NCBI GenBank assembly: GCA_964516605.1 | Contig: CAZFAA010000020.1 | Span: 1-23,338, forward strand | DNA: 23,338 bases | Reading direction: 5' to 3' | Source of the DNA: GCA-2732805 sp964516605 | GTDB taxonomy: Bacteria > Pseudomonadota > Gammaproteobacteria > Coxiellales > Coxiellaceae | Part shown: piece by piece, positions 16,038 to 23,338 of the stretch | Position numbering within the stretch: position 1 is the stretch's first letter | Layout: every line of letters begins with the position of its first letter | Program-made: the position numbers and the translations under genes | Notes under the pieces: model-generated | What the model saw: the letters and a program-made list of their open reading frames with translations, nothing else | Database searches by the model: none | Told to the model about the DNA's origin: nothing

Positions 16038-16487
16038 CTACTTTTTAAATAAACTGTAAAACCATTCTTTGAAACTGCAACCCAAACGACGTTGACGCAT
16101 TTGGAATAAATTAAAATGTTCGCGCAATGCCATGGCCCATAACAAGCCGGTTAAAATAAGGCACATAATACCTGCACTCATTGAGTTGTGGAAAAATTGA
16201 TAAAACATGTAACTGAATGTCAATACCGAAAAACCCAAACAAAAATAGGTCATGCATAACGCATACTGCATTTTCTGTTCGAGGTCTTCTTCGGAAACGC
16301 CATAATGACGCATGCAATCTTCAAATGATTTTGGCTTGTACCCGTCGCCTTCTTGTTGCTTACTCAAGGTGTTTTTAGCAATCCGGCCCAATAACGTCGA
16401 GTGCTGTTTGAGTGAGTCATAACCTAGCCACTTTTTAGGATTAAGAGCTCCAAACAAGCTACTTTGCAGTACTTTTTTAATGCCCAT
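16038..16487 (-). CDS. icmV: Dot/Icm membrane protein IcmV
   Basis: 149 residues from the ATG at 16487; a GTG one codon earlier is possible, but GGAG is 7 bases from the ATG and only 4 from the GTG. Legionella IcmV is about 151 residues. Two membrane segments are visible (about 75-99, MTYFCLGFSVLTFSYMFYQF, and 105-123, AGIMCLILTGLLWAMA), with basic ends. The N-terminal motif SRIxKNxxxxKKWLGYDSLK is replaced here by NPKKWLGYDSLKQHSTLLGR, and FEDCMRHYGVSEEDL is family-like. It is the partner of DotA in the inner membrane (TraX in IncI plasmids). First gene of icmV-dotA-acp, opposite icmW, with an inverted pair of TTAA boxes between them. Confidence 0.9.
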   Translation of the reverse strand: MGIKKVLQSSLFGALNPKKWLGYDSLKQHSTLLGRIAKNTLSKQQEGDGYKPKSFEDCMRHYGVSEEDLEQKMQYALCMTYFCLGFSVLTFSYMFYQFFHNSMSAGIMCLILTGLLWAMALREHFNLFQMRQRRLGCSFKEWFYSLFKK

Positions 16488-16541
16488 CACACAGCTCCGA
16501 TTGGATAAAAATAAGATTTGATCATCATGTTATCAGTGCAT

Positions 16542-16559
16542 CCTTAAGGGAACATTAAA
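16542..16559 (+). promoter_or_regulatory. PmrA-box-like element, left arm of inverted pair (icmV/icmW)
   Basis: CCTTAAGGGAACATTAAA has TTAA cores 11 bp apart and matches the inverse of 16636-16653 at 17 of 18 bases. It lies 54 bases upstream of the icmV start and is the same motif as at the icmT/dotD promoter. No convincing -10 sits 20 bases downstream on the plus strand. Confidence 0.55.
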
Positions 16560-16635
16560 GAAAATTCAGCTAAAAGAGAAATGCCCAAAAAGCACTACTC
16601 CGATTGCGAAGTATGCGGAAAATGGCCTAGTTTTA

Positions 16636-16653
16636 TTTAATGTTCTCTTAAGG
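16636..16653 (-). promoter_or_regulatory. PmrA-box-like element, right arm of inverted pair (icmV/icmW)
   Basis: TTTAATGTTCTCTTAAGG; read on the minus strand it is CCTTAAGAGAACATTAAA. On that strand CATACT (16615-16610), 20 bases downstream, could be the icmV -10. It lies 66 bases upstream of the icmW start. The larger gap between arms (76 bp, against 25 bp at icmT/dotD) leaves room for two separate promoters. Confidence 0.55.
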
Positions 16654-16719
16654 TTTATCAGCTATTCTGATCCCTGTTTAGAATCTTTTTTTACCAAATC
16701 AGACTGAAAAGGGGCGTTC

Positions 16720-17163
16720 ATGCCAAGCTTAGATCACCGTGATGTCCATGAATTCTGGTATGCATTCCAAGATCCAACCATTTACCGCGTGATCTCCTTT
16801 ATGGAAGGCGTTGAAGAGTGGACCCTTGATGGCGACCCGCTACTGGAAGCCTCCTTAAAACAATTGGGCGAGACCTTAGAAGACATTGGTAATATTGATC
16901 TGCAACTTGAGAAAGAAATGATTGATGTCTGCGCCTTTCTGAAAACAGGCCGCTATTTACGTTTATTGATGTGCTTGGATATGGCCTATCCAGGTGCTGC
17001 AGCAAAAGTATTGATGCATGCCGAAGAAATTACCAAATCAGATGCTGATTTACCAGGCATCTTTTTACGTCGCAATATTGTATTTGAACGCCTACGCTTA
17101 ATCAGCCGCGTTTTTTCACCTGAACGATTTAAATTAATTACTAAAGCATTAGAGGATAATTAG
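16720..17163 (+). CDS. icmW: Dot/Icm adaptor protein IcmW
   Basis: 147 residues (Legionella IcmW about 151). Acidic, no signal peptide, no membrane segment. The opening MPSLDHRDVHEFWYAFQDPT followed by IYRVISFMEGVEEWTLDGDP, and the later RYLRLLMCLDMAYPGAA and RRNIVFERLRLISRVFSPER, are strongly IcmW-like. IcmW forms a complex with IcmS and, through DotL and LvgA, recruits effectors to the channel; both members of the pair are in this window. AAGGGGCG stands 3-8 bases before the ATG. It is followed after one base by an exported small protein, probably in the same transcript, and is opposite icmV across the TTAA boxes. Confidence 0.95.
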   Translation: MPSLDHRDVHEFWYAFQDPTIYRVISFMEGVEEWTLDGDPLLEASLKQLGETLEDIGNIDLQLEKEMIDVCAFLKTGRYLRLLMCLDMAYPGAAAKVLMHAEEITKSDADLPGIFLRRNIVFERLRLISRVFSPERFKLITKALEDN

Positions 17164-17164
17164 C

Positions 17165-17716
17165 ATGAATCTACTTCAGAAATTAAGTCTCGTGTGTGCC
17201 ATAGCATTAACCGGCACCAGTGCGAGTGTTTTTGCTGTAGATTGCAATAGCCTTATTAGTAAAGGTTTGCAACGCAGTGTAATCCCCGTTTCCTTAGGCG
17301 TAAGTCTTGCTGATGTGAATACGTGCTTAGTGCAATGCAATTCCATCCAATCAACGGGCAATCCAACCCAAGATGCATTAGCTGCCGCGCAATGTATCAG
17401 TGGTTTATCTAACCTGAAATTTGCTGTAAATTATGATGATTCCAACAGTGGGTTAAATCCAAATACTTTTGTTAGCGCACCCGGCATCGGGCCGAATCCA
17501 AGTTTTGGAACGCAGCACAACTCGTTTATCACGCCTTCCGCTACATCGGTATTTGGGAATCAACCGCAAGCAACTGTTTCGAATGTATATCAAACACCAC
17601 CTAAAGTCGCTCCCACCACACCACCAACAGGGTACGGCAGTTACACGATTAATCCAAACGCAGCACAAAAATTAAAAGACGCTGCTAAAAGCAATTCAGC
17701 AATTCGTTGGTATTAA
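17165..17716 (+). CDS. small exported four-cysteine protein between icmW and icmX
   Basis: 183 residues; I do not recognise it. A signal peptide (MNLLQKLSLVCAIALTGTSA, cleavage near SVFA-VD at 24) sends it to the periplasm. The mature N-terminal part has four cysteines, Cys27, Cys54, Cys58 and Cys77, in a C-x26-CxxxC-x18-C arrangement that suggests two disulfides holding a helical hairpin. From about residue 95 it is Asn/Pro/Ser/Thr/Gln-rich and probably disordered, ending in INPNAAQKLKDAAK. It begins one base after the icmW stop (GAGG 8 bases before the ATG) and ends 26 bases before icmX, so it is transcribed with the machine. In Legionella icmW and icmX are neighbours without this gene. It is not a broken-off part of IcmX, since both have complete signal peptides. 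Confidence 0.8.
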   Translation: MNLLQKLSLVCAIALTGTSASVFAVDCNSLISKGLQRSVIPVSLGVSLADVNTCLVQCNSIQSTGNPTQDALAAAQCISGLSNLKFAVNYDDSNSGLNPNTFVSAPGIGPNPSFGTQHNSFITPSATSVFGNQPQATVSNVYQTPPKVAPTTPPTGYGSYTINPNAAQKLKDAAKSNSAIRWY

Positions 17717-17742
17717 AGATTCGGTATTAGACAGGGGTTATC

Positions 17743-18993
17743 ATGATTAAGAACATAAAGAAGGCACCATTTTTCACACTGACGGCTGTATCGTGTCTTA
17801 TGCTATCACTCAATGTGTTTGCCGATATTCCAGGCGCTCCTTCTGCGGCTGAAATCGCAACCGTGCAGCAATTGCAAGCGCTCAACCAAAATGTGCAAGT
17901 GGTGGGTAACCGCATGCAGGCTCTGGCTGAAGCCAACGCCAAATCGAAAACCAACAGCGTTCCCGATCCGAGCATTTTGCAATCCATGATTGCCAATCCG
18001 GCTGTAGCGCAAAACAAAGATGCCAATAATGCCAATATTAATCAACTGACGCTGACAGATATTAAAAATCAATTGCAGCCTTTCCCAGAAAATCTCGTGC
18101 AAACAGGCAGTGGACTTCTTAATTCAGACACTATTGAAAATGACCTGCAAACTGATATTAATATGAAAAATAATTTAACTTCTAAAATTCTTGCCAGCGA
18201 CAGCATTTATTCGAATGACCCGACCGTGCTCGATTTAGTGTCTGAATACAAAGACCAATTGCCTGCTAACGGTTTAACAGAACCAACGGCTGCAAATTCA
18301 CACGATAACTATTTTAATTTTGGCTCATTAGTGCAACCTACCGTCTACACACCCAATAGCGATCAGGCCAATGCAGCACAGATGTTTATTACCTATCTAA
18401 CTAAAAGTTACGATAAACCAAGCAATGTAATCGACTTTGGCTCATTCCAACAAAAATTAGCTATTGCAAAAAATGCGACCGATAAAATTTCACTGTATAT
18501 GCAGTTACTGAATAATAAAAACTATCAAGATTACCAACTGAATGCACGCTCACTCATCGCAGCACGCTCTGTTGCGGTAAACAACTTCGAAAAATTAGTC
18601 GCAGAACGCACCTCCATTAAAAATTTAGGTACCAAAGCGAATTTAACAGACCAAACTGGCAAGCCGATTGCCGATGCAAGCCCTTTACAAGTGGAATCGT
18701 ATTTAGCCACACGCCGCGCCAACGACCCAAAATGGTATGCGCATGTTCAAGCCGCCTCGCCTGATAATGTCCAACGCGAAACATTAGTAGTATTAGCTGA
18801 AATTGAAGCACAAAACTTCCAAGCACATCTGGATAATGAACGCTTGCTCGCAACACTGTCTGCTCAATCGGCATTAACCAGCAGCATGTCAGCACAAATG
18901 CTAGCCGCAAAAGCACAAACCTTGAATCAAGATATTCAGAAATTCAGTGTGCCGTCACAACAGCAGGCAACTCAGAATAACGGAGCGAAGTAG
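17743..18993 (+). CDS. icmX: Dot/Icm periplasmic protein IcmX
   Basis: 416 residues (Legionella IcmX about 466). A signal peptide (MIKNIKKAPFFTLTAVSCLM, cleavage near VFA-DI) and no other membrane segment give a periplasmic protein. The N-terminal part is a coiled-coil-like stretch (IATVQQLQALNQNVQVVGNR). A later SYLATRRANDPKWYAHVQAA and the C-terminal LLATLSAQSALTSSMSAQML are IcmX/TraW-like in my reading. Its place as the last gene of the icmW run supports the call. IcmX is needed for effector translocation and pore formation in host cells and has been placed in the lower periplasmic part of the machine. The ribosome site AGGGG is 5 bases before the ATG. A hairpin-rich 212-base gap follows. 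Confidence 0.88.
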   Translation: MIKNIKKAPFFTLTAVSCLMLSLNVFADIPGAPSAAEIATVQQLQALNQNVQVVGNRMQALAEANAKSKTNSVPDPSILQSMIANPAVAQNKDANNANINQLTLTDIKNQLQPFPENLVQTGSGLLNSDTIENDLQTDINMKNNLTSKILASDSIYSNDPTVLDLVSEYKDQLPANGLTEPTAANSHDNYFNFGSLVQPTVYTPNSDQANAAQMFITYLTKSYDKPSNVIDFGSFQQKLAIAKNATDKISLYMQLLNNKNYQDYQLNARSLIAARSVAVNNFEKLVAERTSIKNLGTKANLTDQTGKPIADASPLQVESYLATRRANDPKWYAHVQAASPDNVQRETLVVLAEIEAQNFQAHLDNERLLATLSAQSALTSSMSAQMLAAKAQTLNQDIQKFSVPSQQQATQNNGAK

Positions 18994-19034
18994 GAATAGC
19001 CTAATCCACTTAGAATGTGGACGCTGCTATACCA

Positions 19035-19073
19035 CTCGCTACTGAAGATGCGAACTACACAGTGAGTAGCGAG
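19035..19073. terminator. stem-loop downstream of icmX
   Basis: CTCGCTACT (19035-19043) and AGTAGCGAG (19065-19073) form a perfect 9-bp stem with a 21-base loop. An alternative inner pairing ACTG/CAGT overlaps it. It lies 41 bases after the icmX stop, between convergent genes. No T-run follows, so it may be a Rho-type end or an mRNA-protecting structure. Confidence 0.4.
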
Positions 19074-19124
19074 CGCCATTCTGTTGTTGATGACCTCGCG
19101 TGCAATAAATCCACTCCGCCACCA

Positions 19125-19147
19125 AGGGGAGAATATCGATCTCCCCT
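19125..19147. terminator. GC-rich stem-loop between icmX and the helical-repeat gene
   Basis: AGGGGAGA (19125-19132) and TCTCCCCT (19140-19147) form a perfect 8-bp stem with a 7-base loop. It lies 58 bases past the stop of the minus-strand gene. Neither strand has a following T-run. A bidirectional terminator is the most likely role, with moderate doubt. Confidence 0.4.
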
Positions 19148-19205
19148 GCCTGCACTTCTTACGTGGGAAACCCCATCTCGCTTTTGTGCCACTTCAATAT
19201 GCTGT

Positions 19206-22200
19206 TCACATCTCGAATTGTGATGAGTATATCACTCGCTGCGCTAATTGCAGTGAGGTTGTTTTGGTGCTAAAAAAGCTCATAGGCCCATTAATCGTCA
19301 CAGGAAAGCGCTTATTATGATGATTATTCAGCGCTCGGTACAGCTCGCTGCGAGGATTGCGTATGGCATCACACAAACCCAAATCACTGGTGCTGCAATC
19401 AGACAAGTTCACGAGAGCGGTTAATACCACTAATTTTTCACCCCGCTCACCAATACGCCGAAAAACTTGCTCAATAAAATCACGCTGAATGTTAGAAGAC
19501 AAGTCAATATAACAGTGTGCAATATCCATGAGCCATCTCATGCTAGCTTGAGTTAATAATTGCGGTCTGTTCTGCTGCACCAGTTTATAAAAATCTTTTT
19601 TTTGTGGTTTATTTAATGGTTGTAAGATGTGATAAACATGATCTTGCTGATTCACAAAGCCAATCAGCTTCTCTTTAATAAGAGGATACAAAGCGTCTTT
19701 TTGTGCTGCATTTAATAATATCATTACGCTACAAAAAGCCGTGACATCGTTTATGAATTCTATCATTTCAGATTGAATAAGATCACAAAGGTAAGCACGA
19801 TTTTCTAAAAAAAATTGAGAAATAACTACAAATAATTGAGACCAATTAACAATACCCATTAATAATTCTGCTTTTAAAGCACGACAAAAAATATCATAAC
19901 GCTTAGCTACTAATGGCTTATAGTCACCTGGATAATACGTGCGCTCAACCTGACCAAGACTCAATTTAAACTCATTCCAATTAGGAACAGGTCGAGTCAA
20001 ATTGACCAATCTACCTTGCATCTTAGAACATAATGCCTCACATCTATCTTCAGCGAAAATCTGTAATATCGCTACCAAATCAGCATAGTTAAAATTTGCA
20101 TCCAAAAATATAAACCGAAAATCAGCTGCAGTGAGCTTGCTAAGTGGCCTGAATTGACTCAGCAGTTCAAATTTATTTTTACTCTCAAAGATGCTTTCAG
20201 GGTCTGCTTTCTGACTGATCCTTCGCAATGGAATTGTCCCATCTAATACATCTTTCACAATAACTGGCCAAATACTGGAAACTATGTCAACAGTTAAAAT
20301 ACGTAAGGAGATTCTGAACTGATTACTGGGAAAATCACAGTATTGTTTTAACTTAAAACTGATATAAACATCACTATATACACTAGGCTCAACACATACC
20401 TCAATAGCCACATCGTCATAACATTCTTGAATAGCACGATAGACTTCCCGTCGTTGATTAACACTGAGTAATTCGAATATAAATAAAAAATTATCATTAC
20501 AGCTTACTTTCAAACTATCAGAATAAGCAATCAAGCTTGCTAATTTTGATTTAACACGCTCATACACAAACGCCCGCTGCTCCTCAGCTGGTAAATACAT
20601 TAGCATCTCATAAAGACCTTCTGCACTGTCAATACAATCAGCTAGCTGGTCTTTATAAACATCCAGTAGAAATTTTTTTTGCTCACTATTTAAATAGGGT
20701 AAAATATTAATAAATGAACTCAGATGCATATCAATGTTTTTCAAAAATTTCTTGCATTCCTCAAAAAAAACAATCCTATCGTCAAATAAAAGAGGTTTTA
20801 ATAAACAGCATAAGTCTGAAAGGCTTTTTATCAAAGGAGCGATTTTCTTTATATAAGAAAATTGTTCATATCTTGGGTAATGATATTTTACTTTTTCAAA
20901 AAAATGAGACACAGTTCCCATCGACTCTACAAAATCTTTTTTGACGCGGACTAGGATATGCCATTGCTCAACAGAGAGATGCTTCAAAAGTAATGGAATG
21001 TCCTTCTCTGCAAGAATCAGGCTATCCATTACAAAAAGGATCAATTCAAATTTATCCTGTGGCATGTCTTTAAGCATCAAGATAAAACCTGAAAAACCAA
21101 CAGAACTCTCACACCTCTTATTAATCATACCTAGTAATGCCCTGATCCGATCTGCTATGGCAGGCATGATGACTGCGCATTGCTCACATGACACAGAATT
21201 CAATAATTCTTTTACAGCGTGAAATGTTGTTAATGAACCATCTAAATACTCTGTAATAACGTCATGGGAAAATTTTCTATTCGCATCGGAAAACTGTGCT
21301 GTAACGTCAGAAGACATCTCAATGCAATAATGAAAAAGACACTCTCCTAACACAATACGTACCCAGCCTTTTCGTCGAGATAATAGCAGGGGTTCTTCCA
21401 TCAATTCCTGCATAGAATGCGCAGTATTTATTATTTCTATTAAACGATGGCGTATAGCATAACAAATATCTTTACTCCGTCTTCTAGAAACATCGTTGAA
21501 GAGCTTTATCAAATCTTGTGCATGATTGATAAGGTTAGAAATTACTACAGATTGATGCAAGCTGTCTCGCTCTTCTTTGAATGATAACAATTTCAATACC
21601 CGACACAAATCATCCATATTAGTGATCAAGGAAACTAAGCGATCCTTAAATTGGAATACCAGCTGATACCTAAACTGTTGATTCTGATTGTTATCATTTA
21701 AGATATAACTCAATAATCTACAAAAATCATCGATATTATTTAATGCACACGCTAGAAAAAAATGCACGAGCTCTTGCCATTCTGGAGTCGCCAATTTTTC
21801 AAAAAATGAAATATCCAGGAATTCCATAATAAAGGAACAGAGAAAAATTTGTTGTTCGCAATCAAATGTCTTGAGTAAATCCAGTAAACTCTTAGGAGTC
21901 ATCTGTAAAGTTGGTAATGCTGCAAAAAGAATGCGAACTATATCTTGTGAAAACTCGTCCTGCGCAGGCCCAATTGCAATTTTCTGATTTAAAACTTGAC
22001 TTAAAAATGAGATAGCTTGCTCTATCGCTAGGTAGCGTGTAATTAGGGTAATATCCTCTTGATGATCGCAGAACCCAACGAGACTATCTTTCAGACCCTC
22101 ATAAACAACCAGTTGCTGTTCTTCTGGCAAACAACTTAAAGTATCGCAAAAATCGGCTGCAGTATTGATCAAATCGAATAAAATACCTTGGGCCAAAAGC

Positions 22201-23338
22201 GATGCCAAGTAATCAGGTCCTAATTGACATGCCATCGCTAAGCATGTCTCTTTCGCAGCAGCATAAGTCTCAATGAATTCTTGAGGCAATGTCTCAACAG
22301 CAGGTGTATGAATGCAAAGAGATAGGCTCTTTTCAAGTAATAGGTTGATCACCGCTTTAGGCAAATTATGGAATAATTCAAACTCATGTAATTTTAATTG
22401 ATTAAAAAAATATAAAAAATCTTGATCCGGTAACCAGGTGAGCAGTCCATACCATCCAGAATATCGCACATAATGATCTATCCAGGCTGGTTCTTGTTGC
22501 TGTGGTTGACGCAAGTAGGACTGACGAACGTAACGGAGTAAGGAAAGGAAATGTCCTGGATAAGAAGCCGATCGCAGCGCCATAGCTAAGGCACCTCCGG
22601 GCTGATCTGCCTGACCTAACTCACTTTGCACATACTCGAATATTTGGCAAAATGCATCGGCAAAGACTGGCGTCCATTCACGTATAGGCACTCTAAGTGC
22701 ACACAAGAAAACTCGGTTGATCTCACCAGGACCAATATTTAAAACACCATTGACCACTCCAAGACTGAACTGACGAATCTGCGCATCACTCAAAGTAAAT
22801 TTTTCTTGAAAGACAGGGTCGTAGATACGCAGCCCATGCTGTACTCTTCTTTCTGGTTCATCACCTTGAAACAATAACGCAAAAAAATTAGCCATGGTTG
22901 CTATTTCCGCATCACTTTCATATGCCGACTTGAGTGATCTAAATTTTTCGATCGCACCCCATTCTTTAGACGATAAAACTAACTCACTAAGCTCACGATT
23001 GTGATAAGTATCTAATAGAGAACGGAGACAATCCAAATCTAATGTAGCCGTTTTTTCACAACTCCAACGGCACAGAGCACCATAATACCTTTCAAAATGG
23101 GCGCATAAAAATTCAACTTGTAAAAATCCACTCATTCTAGGCTGTAAGAATTGCATGTCAGTATCGGCAATTGTATTGCATGCTTTAATATGCTGTTGCA
23201 ATGCCTCAAGCTGACGATCTCTACCTGCAAAACCACGCGGCTGCAAGATTAAAATATCTGTCATGTTATTTAAATACTCTACTGTGCAATCAGGTCGCAA
23301 ATTATGCTGCATGTATTCAGGCACTCTGCAGGCATCAA
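19206..23338 (-). CDS. very large helical-repeat protein, 5' end outside window (candidate effector)
   Basis: More than 1370 residues. A GTG at 23324 is possible, but it has no ribosome site and the frame stays open to the window edge, so the N-terminus is probably missing. I do not recognise a catalytic domain. From about residue 395 to 1270 there are some 14 divergent repeats of roughly 32-36 residues. The best copies are FCDTLSCLPEEQQLVVYEGL, YEMLMYLPAEEQRAFVYERV and INILPYLNSEQKKFLLDVYK, with a pattern like LxxLxxxQ+xxxYxxLKxxLxxLIxxxxDL. This predicts an all-alpha solenoid for protein binding. No signal peptide in the visible part, no membrane span. Very large repeat proteins beside Dot/Icm genes are often translocated effectors, which is inference here; no acidic E-block is seen at its C-terminus. 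Confidence 0.75.
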   Translation of the reverse strand, partial: DACRVPEYMQHNLRPDCTVEYLNNMTDILILQPRGFAGRDRQLEALQQHIKACNTIADTDMQFLQPRMSGFLQVEFLCAHFERYYGALCRWSCEKTATLDLDCLRSLLDTYHNRELSELVLSSKEWGAIEKFRSLKSAYESDAEIATMANFFALLFQGDEPERRVQHGLRIYDPVFQEKFTLSDAQIRQFSLGVVNGVLNIGPGEINRVFLCALRVPIREWTPVFADAFCQIFEYVQSELGQADQPGGALAMALRSASYPGHFLSLLRYVRQSYLRQPQQQEPAWIDHYVRYSGWYGLLTWLPDQDFLYFFNQLKLHEFELFHNLPKAVINLLLEKSLSLCIHTPAVETLPQEFIETYAAAKETCLAMACQLGPDYLASLLAQGILFDLINTAADFCDTLSCLPEEQQLVVYEGLKDSLVGFCDHQEDITLITRYLAIEQAISFLSQVLNQKIAIGPAQDEFSQDIVRILFAALPTLQMTPKSLLDLLKTFDCEQQIFLCSFIMEFLDISFFEKLATPEWQELVHFFLACALNNIDDFCRLLSYILNDNNQNQQFRYQLVFQFKDRLVSLITNMDDLCRVLKLLSFKEERDSLHQSVVISNLINHAQDLIKLFNDVSRRRSKDICYAIRHRLIEIINTAHSMQELMEEPLLLSRRKGWVRIVLGECLFHYCIEMSSDVTAQFSDANRKFSHDVITEYLDGSLTTFHAVKELLNSVSCEQCAVIMPAIADRIRALLGMINKRCESSVGFSGFILMLKDMPQDKFELILFVMDSLILAEKDIPLLLKHLSVEQWHILVRVKKDFVESMGTVSHFFEKVKYHYPRYEQFSYIKKIAPLIKSLSDLCCLLKPLLFDDRIVFFEECKKFLKNIDMHLSSFINILPYLNSEQKKFLLDVYKDQLADCIDSAEGLYEMLMYLPAEEQRAFVYERVKSKLASLIAYSDSLKVSCNDNFLFIFELLSVNQRREVYRAIQECYDDVAIEVCVEPSVYSDVYISFKLKQYCDFPSNQFRISLRILTVDIVSSIWPVIVKDVLDGTIPLRRISQKADPESIFESKNKFELLSQFRPLSKLTAADFRFIFLDANFNYADLVAILQIFAEDRCEALCSKMQGRLVNLTRPVPNWNEFKLSLGQVERTYYPGDYKPLVAKRYDIFCRALKAELLMGIVNWSQLFVVISQFFLENRAYLCDLIQSEMIEFINDVTAFCSVMILLNAAQKDALYPLIKEKLIGFVNQQDHVYHILQPLNKPQKKDFYKLVQQNRPQLLTQASMRWLMDIAHCYIDLSSNIQRDFIEQVFRRIGERGEKLVVLTALVNLSDCSTSDLGLCDAIRNPRSELYRALNNHHNKRFPVTINGPMSFFSTKTTSLQLAQRVIYSSQFEM

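Noticed and set aside
17165..18993. icmX split by a frameshift into two genes
   Set aside because: Both pieces have their own signal peptide and ribosome site, and the second alone is close to the normal IcmX length.

Overview
The window reads as an AT-rich chromosomal segment from a gammaproteobacterium of the order Legionellales. Its backbone is a Dot/Icm (type IVB) secretion locus: icmT, icmS, dotD, dotC, dotB, icmV, dotA, icmW and icmX are all recognisable from protein sequence. The order (icmTS divergent from dotDCB, then icmV-dotA divergent from icmW-icmX, all in one block) is not the two-region layout of Legionella pneumophila. It is closer to what I recall for Coxiella-type relatives. 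I cannot name the genus.

Layout. 1-3360 (minus): two tandem paralogues with an N-terminal LEPR-like motif and a DUF4347 domain; the left one runs off the window. 3572-5197 (plus): a TolC-family outer-membrane lipoprotein, divergent from them. 5384-6091 (plus): an unrecognised acidic protein with a 7-residue tandem repeat. 6189-6824 (minus): icmT-icmS. 6994-10931 (plus): dotD-dotC-dotB and a translationally coupled polytopic membrane protein. 10932-11039 (minus): a leftover end of a PASTA domain. 11058-13334 (plus): an ankyrin-repeat protein whose C-terminal part carries the HAE...PCxxC zinc signature of the deaminase fold. 13383-16487 (minus): icmV-dotA-acyl carrier protein. 16720-18993 (plus): icmW, a small exported four-cysteine protein, icmX. 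19206-23338 (minus, 5' end outside): a protein of more than 1370 residues built largely from divergent alpha-helical repeats of about 33-36 residues.

How it works together. DotC and DotD are outer-membrane lipoproteins of the core complex. DotB is the cytoplasmic ATPase, DotA/IcmV/IcmT are inner-membrane parts, IcmX is periplasmic, and IcmS and IcmW are cytoplasmic adaptors that present effectors. The ankyrin-deaminase protein, the helical-repeat protein and the 235-residue protein are embedded in or beside the machine and are the best effector candidates. A shared 17-18 bp element with two TTAA cores 11 bp apart (PmrA-box-like) flanks the two divergent dot/icm promoter regions as inverted pairs and also lies upstream of the 235-residue gene, suggesting one regulator for machine and cargo.

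No tRNA, rRNA, insertion sequence or CRISPR array was seen, and no gene-free stretch exceeds 300 bases.
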